This document shows, one piece after another, positions 24,611 to 31,919 of a stretch of DNA of 45,178 nucleotides. Every line of letters starts with the position of its first letter. The first letter of the stretch is position 1. A program made the position numbers and the translations under genes. The DNA comes from UBA4656 sp002405525 (GTDB lineage: Bacteria; Pseudomonadota; Gammaproteobacteria; Xanthomonadales; Ahniellaceae): assembly GCA_036723735.1 (NCBI GenBank), contig DAIMGT010000026.1, positions 1 to 45,178 on the forward strand, written 5' to 3'. The notes beneath the pieces are model-generated. The model ran no database searches. It worked only from the letters and a program-made list of their open reading frames with translations, and was not told the origin of the DNA.

Positions 24611-26095
24611 ATGTCGCGCTACGTCCTCGCCCTGGACCAGGGCACCACCAGTTCGCGCTCGATCCTGTTCGATTGGCGCGGCGGGATCGTCGCCGTCGCG
24701 CAGCGCGAGTTCACGCAACACTTCCCCCGGCCAGGCTGGGTCGAACACGACGCCAACGAGATTTGGGTCTCGCAGGCGGTGACCATCGCGGAGGTGCTTG
24801 CCCGCGCGGGAGTCGCGGCGGGCGATCTGGCGGCGGTCGGCATCACCAACCAGCGCGAGACGGTGGTGTTGTGGGAGCGGGACACCGGGCATCCGGTGGC
24901 GCCCGCCATCGTCTGGCAGGATCGACGCACGGCGGAACGCTGCGACGCGTTGCGCACGGCAGGGCACGAGGCGCGGGTCGCGCAGCGGACCGGCCTGCTG
25001 ATCGATCCCTACTTCTCCGGCACCAAGCTGGCCTGGCTGCTGGACCATGTGCCGGACGCGCGCGCCAGGGCGGAGCGCGGCGAACTGTGTTTCGGCACCG
25101 TCGACAGTTGGCTGGCGTGGAAACTGACCGGCGGACAGGCGCACGTGACCGATGCCAGCAACGCCAGCCGCACGCTGCTGATGAACCTGGAAGGCGGCTG
25201 GGATCCGGAGATGCTGGCGCTGTTCGACGTTCCTGCGGCCTGCCTGCCGCGGGTGCTGCCATCCTCCGCCGACACGGGCCTGGTGGCGCGGATCGAGGGT
25301 CACGAGGTTCCCTTGACCGGGATCGCGGGCGACCAGCAGGCCGCGCTGTTCGGCCAGACCTGCTTCCGGCCCGGAATGGCCAAGAACACCTACGGCACCG
25401 GATGCTTCATGCTGATGAACACCGGCTCGCGGCCGCTGCGTTCGCGCCACCGCTTGCTGACGACGGTGGCGTGGGACGTCGGGTCACGCTCGTACGCGCT
25501 CGAAGGCAGCGTGTTCGTGGGCGGCGCGGTGGTGCAGTGGCTGCGCGACGGACTGGGACTGATCGAGCGCTCTGCCGATGTCGAGGCGCTCGCGGCCAGC
25601 GTGCCGGACAACGGCGGCGTGTTCCTGGTGCCGGCGTTCACCGGGCTCGGCAGCCCGCACTGGGACGCCTATGCGCGCGGCACCATTCTCGGCCTGTCGC
25701 GCGGCAGCCATCGTGGCCATCTAGCCCGCGCGGCGCTGGAATCGATCGCCTTCCAGAGCGCCGAACTGCTGGCCGCGATGCAGGCTGACGCCGGCCAGCC
25801 GCTGATCGAACTGCGGGTCGACGGCGGGGCGACCGCCAACGATCTGCTGATGCAGTTCCAGGCCGACTTGCTGGGCGTGCCGGTGGTCCGGCCGCGGGTC
25901 ACCGAGACCACCGCGGTCGGTGCGGCCTATCTGGCTGGCCTCGCCACGGGCTTCTGGGCGACGGCCGAGGATCTGGCGGGGGCCTGGCAGGCGGAACGGG
26001 TCTTCGAGCCCGGCAGCGGCCGCGACCAGGCAGGGGAGGCGATGCGCCAATGGTCGCGCGCAGTGGCGCGGGCGCGGGGGTGGAGCGAGGAATGA
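24611..26095 (+). CDS. glpK: Glycerol kinase
   Basis: A 494-residue FGGY kinase, ATP plus glycerol to glycerol-3-phosphate. The start MSRYVLALDQGTTSSRSILF, the NQRETVVLWERDTG and IVWQDRRT substrate strands, the catalytic Asp241 in GIAGDQQAALFG, GTGCFMLMNTG and the C-terminal RVDGGATANDLLMQFQ are all typical. ATG at 24611 has a GAAGGGAG ribosome-binding site, so the longer open frame upstream is not used. It lies 20 bp after glpD and ends the plus-strand operon, meeting the convergent aldehyde dehydrogenase gene 28 bp later. No glycerol facilitator (glpF) is nearby, consistent with glycerol being produced inside the cell. Confidence 0.96.
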   Translation: MSRYVLALDQGTTSSRSILFDWRGGIVAVAQREFTQHFPRPGWVEHDANEIWVSQAVTIAEVLARAGVAAGDLAAVGITNQRETVVLWERDTGHPVAPAIVWQDRRTAERCDALRTAGHEARVAQRTGLLIDPYFSGTKLAWLLDHVPDARARAERGELCFGTVDSWLAWKLTGGQAHVTDASNASRTLLMNLEGGWDPEMLALFDVPAACLPRVLPSSADTGLVARIEGHEVPLTGIAGDQQAALFGQTCFRPGMAKNTYGTGCFMLMNTGSRPLRSRHRLLTTVAWDVGSRSYALEGSVFVGGAVVQWLRDGLGLIERSADVEALAASVPDNGGVFLVPAFTGLGSPHWDAYARGTILGLSRGSHRGHLARAALESIAFQSAELLAAMQADAGQPLIELRVDGGATANDLLMQFQADLLGVPVVRPRVTETTAVGAAYLAGLATGFWATAEDLAGAWQAERVFEPGSGRDQAGEAMRQWSRAVARARGWSEE

Positions 26096-26123
26096 CAACG
26101 CACCGGCGGCACGGCGCGGCGGA

Positions 26124-27611
26124 TCATTTCAGGATGTCGCCGAGGCAGAGGTACTTGGTCTCGACATACTCGTCGATTCCCTGGCGCGCGCCTTCGCGGC
26201 CCAGGCCCGACTGCTTGACACCGCCGAACGGCACTTCGGCGGTCGACACCAGCCCGGTGTTGACGCCGACCATGCCGTACTCGAGCGCCTCGGCGACGCG
26301 GAAGATACGCCCGATGTCGCGGCTGTACAGGTAGCTGGCAAGCCCCGACTCGGTGGCGTTGGCCAGTGCGATGGCGTCTGCTTCGGTCTCGAAGCGGAAT
26401 ACCGCGGCGACCGGGCCGAAGGTTTCCTCGCGAGCGCAACGCATCTCCGGCGTGACGTCGGCCAGCACGGTCGGCATGAAGAAGCGCGGACCGACCGCAT
26501 TCGCACGGCGACCGCCAGCGAGCAAACGTGCGCCCTTGGCGAGAGCATCGGCGACGTGGGACTCGACCTTCGCGACCGCGTCGTCGTCGATCAGCGGGCC
26601 CTGGGCCACCCCGGGCTCGAAGCCGGTACCGAGCCGGATGTCGCGCGCCTTGGCCGCCAGCCGCTCGACGAAGGCCTCGTAGACCCCCGCCTGCACGAGG
26701 AAGCGGTTCGCGCAGACGCAGGTCTGTCCGGCGTTGCGGTACTTGCTGACCATCGCGCCCTCGACCGCGCTGTCGAGGTCGGCATCGTCGAAAACTATGT
26801 AGGGTGCGTTGCCGCCCAGTTCGAGGCTCAACTTCTTCACGCTCGGCGCGCATTGCGCCGCGAGCAGGCGACCGACCTCGGTCGAGCCGGTGAAGGAGAG
26901 GTGGCGCACCAGCGGGCTGGCGCACAGGGCCTTGCCGATCGCCACCGAGCCGCTCGCGTCCGAGGTCAGGACATTGAGCACGCCCGCGGGCAAACCCGCC
27001 TGGTGGGCGAGTCTGGCCAAAGCCAGCGCGCACAGGGGCGTGGCCTCGGCGGGCTTGACCACCACGGTGCAGCCGGCAGCGAGCGCGGGCGCGACCTTGC
27101 GGGTGATCATCGCAATCGGGAAATTCCAGGGGGTAATCGCCGCGCAGATCCCGATCGGCTGCCGGACGACGAGGTAGCGCTTGTTCGGATCGTTGGTCGG
27201 GATGGTCTCGCCGTAGACGCGGCGCGCCTCCTCGGCGAACCATTCGATGAAACTCGCGCCGAAAGTGACCTCGGCGCGCGCCTCGGCCAGCGGCTTGCCT
27301 TGTTCGGCGGTCATGATCCGAGCGAGGTCGTCGGCGTGCGCTTGTAGCAGGTCGAACCAGCGCCGGAGGATCCCGGCCCGGTCCCTGGCCGTCCTGGCCC
27401 GCCAAGGCGGCAGGGCGATTGCGGCGGCTGCGATCGCGGCATCCGCTTCGGATGCACCGAGCAGCGGGACGTCGGCGAGTTTTTCTCCCGTCGCCGGATC
27501 GATCACGTCGAACCTCGCGGGGCCGGCGATCCATGTGCCGTCCAACAGCGCGTGGGTCTGCAACACGTCCGGAGTCTGCAGCGCGATAAGTGGATTGTTG
27601 CGGTGTTCCAT
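26124..27611 (-). CDS. NAD(P)-dependent aldehyde dehydrogenase, candidate sulfolactaldehyde dehydrogenase
   Basis: A 495-residue ALDH-superfamily enzyme of the succinate-semialdehyde dehydrogenase (GabD) type. Its substrate side is complete: PWNFPIAMITRKVAPALAAG, FTGSTEVGRLL, general base Glu264 in LSLELGGNAP, nucleophile Cys298 in NAGQTCVCANRF, and the C-terminal PFGGVKQSGLGREG. Sulfolactaldehyde dehydrogenases of sulfoglycolytic bacteria belong to this type. Here it supplies the missing oxidation of sulfolactaldehyde to (S)-sulfolactate. ATG at 27611 is chosen. A TTG nine bases earlier is possible. It is transcribed alone from a good promoter (27692-27720), convergent to glpK. Succinate semialdehyde as substrate cannot be excluded. 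Confidence 0.82.
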   Translation of the reverse strand: MEHRNNPLIALQTPDVLQTHALLDGTWIAGPARFDVIDPATGEKLADVPLLGASEADAAIAAAAIALPPWRARTARDRAGILRRWFDLLQAHADDLARIMTAEQGKPLAEARAEVTFGASFIEWFAEEARRVYGETIPTNDPNKRYLVVRQPIGICAAITPWNFPIAMITRKVAPALAAGCTVVVKPAEATPLCALALARLAHQAGLPAGVLNVLTSDASGSVAIGKALCASPLVRHLSFTGSTEVGRLLAAQCAPSVKKLSLELGGNAPYIVFDDADLDSAVEGAMVSKYRNAGQTCVCANRFLVQAGVYEAFVERLAAKARDIRLGTGFEPGVAQGPLIDDDAVAKVESHVADALAKGARLLAGGRRANAVGPRFFMPTVLADVTPEMRCAREETFGPVAAVFRFETEADAIALANATESGLASYLYSRDIGRIFRVAEALEYGMVGVNTGLVSTAEVPFGGVKQSGLGREGARQGIDEYVETKYLCLGDILK

Positions 27612-27691
27612 GGCTGGCAATGGTCGGTGCGGGGTCGGCCGTGTTCGACCGTTGCGCGGGGATTGTTGGGGGCGTTGCGACGGCGCAGTGC

Positions 27692-27720
27692 CGTTATGCG
27701 TCTAATACATATTATGTCAA
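27692..27720 (-). promoter_or_regulatory. Sigma-70-type promoter with embedded operator-like palindrome
   Basis: On the minus strand, a perfect TTGACA (27720-27715) is followed after 16 nt by CATAAC (27698-27693), about 80 bp before the aldehyde dehydrogenase ATG. The spacer holds TAATACATATTA (27703-27714), symmetric except at the centre. This is AT-rich against a GC-rich background, a typical site for GntR/HutC-type repression. It lies directly beyond the stop of the membrane-protein gene. Confidence 0.6.
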
Positions 27721-27721
27721 G

Positions 27722-28204
27722 TCAGCACGACGCATGGGGTGGCTGCTCCGGAAGCCTCCTCACCGATTCGATGCAACCGACCAGCAACACGCCGCCGACG
27801 ATCGCAATTCCACACATCAGCACCGAAGCCATCAGGGCTCCGCCGGCCGCGAGCCATGCGGCCACCGCCAGCGCGGCAACGGTGCCGACGGAGAGCAGGC
27901 ATTGCACGATGCGGCCAAGCCATGCATGCGATGCAACGACCTGCACCGGCAAAGCCGCTCCCAGCCAAAGCCCGGCCAAGCCGAGTAATCCGCCAGCGCC
28001 CAAGGACCCCAGCGCGACGCCCGCCGCCCACGAACCTTCGAAGAAAACGCCGGCTGCTGAAAGCACGGCAACCACCATCCAAGGGCCGATTGCCACCGTC
28101 GATCCGAGCGCCGCCAGCGTGACGAGCCCGCGGAACCACAGACTGCGGGAAAGACGACTCAATCGCTCCACCACCTCACGCTCCGGTTGCTGCGAGATCG
28201 CCAT
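27722..28204 (-). CDS. Small membrane protein of unknown function
   Basis: A 160-residue hydrophobic protein with four or five predicted membrane segments between about residues 24 and 142, a charged N-terminus (MAISQQPEREVVERLSRLSR) and a short C-terminal tail with a terminal cysteine. I do not recognise the family. Glycine and alanine dominate the membrane parts. It lies between the aldehyde dehydrogenase promoter and the tRNA-Leu gene, on the same strand as both, and has no obvious tie to the sulfosugar genes. The coding call rests on start, hydrophobic pattern and uninterrupted frame. ATG at 28204. Confidence 0.65.
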   Translation of the reverse strand: MAISQQPEREVVERLSRLSRSLWFRGLVTLAALGSTVAIGPWMVVAVLSAAGVFFEGSWAAGVALGSLGAGGLLGLAGLWLGAALPVQVVASHAWLGRIVQCLLSVGTVAALAVAAWLAAGGALMASVLMCGIAIVGGVLLVGCIESVRRLPEQPPHASC

Positions 28205-28349
28205 GGTACCCCGGGCCGTCCACGACTGCGCTGGAAGCGACGTTCGGCCGGCCCGCTGGCGGCTTCAGCACGCCGCAGCCGTTCATCGTCTTGCGTTCGT
28301 GCAGACACCGGCGCAAAAAGACTTCTCTGGCCGTGCGCATCCCGAATAA

Positions 28350-28438
28350 TGGTGCCCGGGGCCGGACTCGAACCGGCATGGCCCTTGCGGGCCGGGGGAT
28401 TTTAAGTCCCTTGCGGCTACCGATTTCGCCACCCGGGC
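28350..28438 (-). tRNA. leuZ: tRNA-Leu (anticodon TAA)
   Basis: The minus strand reads GCCCGGGTGGCGAAATCGGT with a 7-bp acceptor stem closing on CCCGGGC, discriminator A and an encoded CCA. The anticodon loop GACTTAAAATCC gives TAA. The long variable arm expected for leucine is present, as is GGTTCGAGTCC. It is the last of three tRNA genes after pgsA, the same order as E. coli glyW-cysT-leuZ. Confidence 0.95.
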
Positions 28439-28579
28439 GCGCCGCAATCATAGCCCTCGACGGCCCCTGCCCCGAAACCGCTAGGAGGCAGGTGTACGGG
28501 CCTCTCGCCGTGCCTCGGGCTACCAATCGCGACAATCGAACAGCGGTGCGGACGGCCGGCGCCGAACTCGCGATGGTGA

Positions 28580-28650
28580 AGGCCTGGGTCGGAATCGAAC
28601 CGGCGTACACGGCTTTGCAGGCCGCTGCATGACCACTCTGCCACCAGGCC
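28580..28650 (-). tRNA. cysT: tRNA-Cys (anticodon GCA)
   Basis: The minus strand starts GGCCTGGTGGCAGAGTGGTC. The anticodon loop CCTGCAAAGCC gives GCA, and the T arm is CGGTTCGATTCCG. The acceptor stem GGCCTGG pairs with CCAGGCC, followed by the U discriminator typical of tRNA-Cys. CCA is not encoded (the next bases are TCA). Confidence 0.95.
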
Positions 28651-28727
28651 GTGATGGCGCGACGGCGCATGGCGCCGCCAGAAACGACAAGACCCCGGGG
28701 GCGCCGAGGTCCTGCTTGAACGGAATC

Positions 28728-28803
<76 letters not shown>

Positions 28804-28868
28804 AGCGAACGCGCATCATACGGAAGGCCCCGGGGCTGTCAACCCCTCGGGGAAACTCGCGCCGTTGC

Positions 28869-29438
28869 TCACTGACGATCGCGAATCAGTGGCCATGCGG
28901 CCTTGAGGTACTGCGCAGCCGACCACAGCGTGAGCACGGCCGCGCCGACCAGCAGCCAGCGCCCGGTCTCATAGAGCGGTAACGCAAGGAGCGGAAACTT
29001 CGGGTGCTGGAACAGCAGCACGCTGATCGCAACCATCTGCACGATGGTTTTGATCTTGCCGATCGCGGCGACTCCGACGGCCATTCGCTCGCCGATCGCC
29101 GCCATCCACTCTCGCAACGCCGAGATCGTGACTTCTCGGCCGACGATGATCGCGGCGACAACCGCCATCAGGGGCGTCGGGTCGGCCTGGACGATCAGGA
29201 ACAGCGCGACCACGACGGCGATCTTGTCCGCCACCGGGTCGAGAAAAGCCCCGAACGCGGATGTCATGCCCCAACGTCGCGCGATCCATCCGTCGAGCCA
29301 GTCGGTGAGCGCGCCGGCGACGAACAAGCTGGCCGCGAGAAGGTTCATACCCGGATACGGCAGGTAGAAAGCCACCACCATCATCGGCACCAGCGCGATG
29401 CGGAACAGCGTCAGAAGGTTGGGAATGGTCAGCGGCAT
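28869..29438 (-). CDS. pgsA: CDP-diacylglycerol-glycerol-3-phosphate 3-phosphatidyltransferase
   Basis: A 189-residue inner-membrane enzyme that makes phosphatidylglycerol phosphate from CDP-diacylglycerol and glycerol-3-phosphate. The CDP-alcohol phosphotransferase motif D-G-x2-A-R-x8-G-x3-D-x3-D is complete in LDGWIARRWGMTSAFGAFLD and PVADK. The N-terminus MPLTIPNLLTLFRIALVP is typical. ATG at 29438 is used. The gene sits between uvrC and the tRNA-Gly/Cys/Leu trio as in many gammaproteobacteria. The 157 bp gap to uvrC contains GGCACC/GGTGCC arms that could form a long weak stem. Confidence 0.96.
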   Translation of the reverse strand: MPLTIPNLLTLFRIALVPMMVVAFYLPYPGMNLLAASLFVAGALTDWLDGWIARRWGMTSAFGAFLDPVADKIAVVVALFLIVQADPTPLMAVVAAIIVGREVTISALREWMAAIGERMAVGVAAIGKIKTIVQMVAISVLLFQHPKFPLLALPLYETGRWLLVGAAVLTLWSAAQYLKAAWPLIRDRQ

Positions 29439-29595
29439 CGCATCAGGGCATCGCAGATTGGGCTCCCATACGCGCCGCGGCACCCGTTCGCGCCCTCGAG
29501 CCGCGGTGCCAGCCGTCCCGGCGACGACTGGATCGCGGATACCGGGCGACAGGCGCCGGAAGCGCCGGCAGCGGCGTAGTCTGCCGCATTTGCCC

Positions 29596-31413
29596 TCATC
29601 CGTGCAGCGCCTGATAGATGCGCGCGGCCAGCGCGCGGTCGATGCCGGGCACCGCGGCCAGTTCCTCCACGCCCGCGCCCTGCACGCCGGCGAGGCCACC
29701 AAAGTGCCTGAGCAGCAGCGATCGGCGCCGCACGCCGATCCCGGCGATCCCCTCCAGCGTGCTGGTATCGCGGGTCTTCTGGCGCCGAGCGCGGTGCCCG
29801 GTAATGGCGAAGCGGTGCGCCTCGTCGCGCACCCACTGCACCAGATGCAGCCCCGGATCATCCTCGCGCGGCCGCAGCGCACGGCCGCTCGGACCGCCGA
29901 GAACCAGTTCTTCGAGACCGGGCCGGCGATCCGGCCCCTTCGCGACGCCGACCACCGCGACTCCCTGAACCGCAAGTTCGGATAGAACCGCTTCGGCTTG
30001 GGCCAATTGCCCTCGCCCACCATCGATGAGCAGCAGGTCCGGTATTGGTCCGTGCTCCTTCTGCGCGCGGCGGAAGCGCCGCTGCAGGGCTTGGCGCATC
30101 GCGCCATAGTCGTCGCCGGGCGCCACGCCATCGATGTTGTAGCGACGATATTGCGCTTTTACCGGCCCGCTGCGGTCGAACACCACGCAGGACGCCACCG
30201 TGGCCTCACCCCGTATGTGGCTGACGTCGAAACACTCGATGCGGGCCGGCGGGGTCTCGAGGCCGAGGAGCGTCGCCAGCGAGTTCCAGCGCGCCTCGAT
30301 GGTATCGCGGCTCAGTTTCTGGGTGGCGATCGCCTGCATGGCGTTGCGCAGCGCCATTTCCACCAGCCGCGCCCGCTCGCCGCGCTGCGCATGCCGCAAT
30401 TCCACCCTTCCGCCGCGGCGCTCGGACAATGCGGCGGACAGCAGTTCGTCGTCCTCGATCGGGTGCGACAGCAGCACCAGATGAGGCGCCGGGTGCTCGA
30501 TATAGTGCTGCGAGACGAATGCGCCGAGCACGGTCGTCGCATCGGCATCGGCCGGCGCGCGGGGAAAGAACGAGCGTCCGCCGAGGCTCACCCCGTTACG
30601 GAAGAACAGCGCATGCACGCATGCCATGCCGTCGCCCACCGCGCAGCCGAGAACATCCGCCTCCTGCTCCGCAGTGCTGACGAACTGCCTGGCCTGCACC
30701 TGTTTGAGGGTGGCGATCTGGTCGCGGAGCAGTGCCGCACGTTCGAAGTCCAGCGCGCGACTGGCGGCGTCCATTTCGGCCGCCAGTTCGCCGGTGACCG
30801 TCGTGCTGCGGCCGTCGAGGAACATCGCTGTGTGGCGCACATCGCGCGCGTACTCCTCATGGTTGATCAGACCGACGCAAGGGGCGGTACAGCGTCCGAT
30901 CTGGTGTTGCAGGCACGGTCTAGAGCGGCCGCGGAAGAAACTGTCCTCGCATTGCCGTACGCGGAACAGCTTCTGCAGCAGATCGATGCTCTCACGTACC
31001 GCGTGCGCGCTGGGAAATGGACCGAAGTAGCGCCCCGCCCTGCCCCGCGCGCCGCGGTGGAAACCGAGGCGGGGAAACTCCTGATCGGTGGCTAGATGAA
31101 TCCATGGGTAGCTCTTGTCGTCGCGCAACAGCACGTTGTAACGCGGCTTGAGCGACTTGATGAGTTCGTTTTCCAGCAGCAGCGCCTCGGCTTCGGTCCG
31201 GGTTACCGTGGTCTCGATGGCGGCGATGCGCGACACCATCGCCATCAGGCGCGGCTGCAGCTGCGGGCGCGAGAAATAGCTGCCGACGCGCTTGCGCAGG
31301 CTCGATGCCTTGCCGACATAGAGGACTGCGCCCTGGTCGTCCAGCATGCGATAGACGCCGGGGCCCGCGCCCAGCGCCTGCGCAACCGCTTTGCCGTCGA
31401 ACGCTTCCGTCAT
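29596..31413 (-). CDS. uvrC: Excinuclease ABC subunit C
   Basis: A 605-residue nucleotide-excision-repair nuclease that makes both incisions around lesions marked by UvrAB. The GIY-YIG domain lies at about residues 17-95 (GVYRMLDDQGAVLYVGKASS). The UVR motif binding UvrB is ALDFERAALLRDQIATLKQV (about 205-235). The RNase H-like nuclease half starts at IECFDVSHIRGE and includes LLIDGGRGQLAQA. The C-terminal helix-hairpin-helix pair is GIAGIGVRRRSLLLRHFGGL and GVEELAAVPGIDRALA. Length and motifs are normal. It heads the uvrC-pgsA-tRNA group. Confidence 0.97.
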   Translation of the reverse strand: MTEAFDGKAVAQALGAGPGVYRMLDDQGAVLYVGKASSLRKRVGSYFSRPQLQPRLMAMVSRIAAIETTVTRTEAEALLLENELIKSLKPRYNVLLRDDKSYPWIHLATDQEFPRLGFHRGARGRAGRYFGPFPSAHAVRESIDLLQKLFRVRQCEDSFFRGRSRPCLQHQIGRCTAPCVGLINHEEYARDVRHTAMFLDGRSTTVTGELAAEMDAASRALDFERAALLRDQIATLKQVQARQFVSTAEQEADVLGCAVGDGMACVHALFFRNGVSLGGRSFFPRAPADADATTVLGAFVSQHYIEHPAPHLVLLSHPIEDDELLSAALSERRGGRVELRHAQRGERARLVEMALRNAMQAIATQKLSRDTIEARWNSLATLLGLETPPARIECFDVSHIRGEATVASCVVFDRSGPVKAQYRRYNIDGVAPGDDYGAMRQALQRRFRRAQKEHGPIPDLLLIDGGRGQLAQAEAVLSELAVQGVAVVGVAKGPDRRPGLEELVLGGPSGRALRPREDDPGLHLVQWVRDEAHRFAITGHRARRQKTRDTSTLEGIAGIGVRRRSLLLRHFGGLAGVQGAGVEELAAVPGIDRALAARIYQALHG

Positions 31414-31653
31414 CGCTCAAGGGTCTACCAGCCGGCTTCCGCGAGTGCAACGACCGGGGTCTCGGCGCCACCGACGGCGCTTGGCGCGCGGATGGCCGGG
31501 CAGCACGCTACAAGCCTTCGAAATCGTGTCAGGCCGGACACGCTTTTTGCGCCCGCGCTGCGCGGGGCGAGCATCAGGCGCGGCTTCGCGGACGATGCGC
31601 GTGCAACGTCCTCGGCGGACCGGCGCGCGGCAAGGCAATCCGGGGATCGGCTG
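31414..31653. other. Non-coding upstream region of uvrC with a stem-loop
   Basis: No credible gene is present in these 240 bases. CGTGTC (31525-31530) and GACACG (31537-31542) form a short stem followed on the plus strand by CTTTTT. On the minus strand the same stem is followed by ATTT. It may end transcripts coming from the NHL-repeat gene. No clear uvrC promoter was found. Confidence 0.45.
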
Positions 31654-31919
31654 GGGAGCCTCTGAACAAGGCGTTGCACTCGCGTTGCTTCCGTGCTTGT
31701 CCGCACCAAGGCGGGTGCCGCCGGGCGTGGTGGTTCCACGGCCAAGGCGGCCAACGCGGGTGCGGGCGCACACAGAAGCCACCCCCGGGGCTGGGATTCT
31801 GCGGCCATCCAGCCGCGTTGCGCGCCCTGTGCGTGGAGCCACCACGCCCGGCAACGCGCTCCTTATCGGCCGGCCGCACAACGTCCGGCGCGGTTGCGGA
31901 TCCTTGCTCAGAGGCTCCC
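31654..31919. repeat. Fold-back repeat element with 18-bp terminal inverted repeats
   Basis: GGGAGCCTCTGAACAAGG (31654-31671) is repeated in inverted form at 31902-31919 with one mismatch. Nested inside, GCCGGGCGTGGTGGTTCCACG at 31720-31740 is inverted at 31832-31852 with one mismatch. The element is about 266 bp, has no coding potential and runs exactly to the stop codon of the NHL-repeat gene. It resembles a miniature, possibly mobile, intergenic repeat. Confidence 0.65.

Noticed and set aside
31425..31879. Small open frames in the 31414-31918 gap
   Set aside because: They overlap the fold-back repeat, have no ribosome-binding site or motif, and exist in several frames at once.
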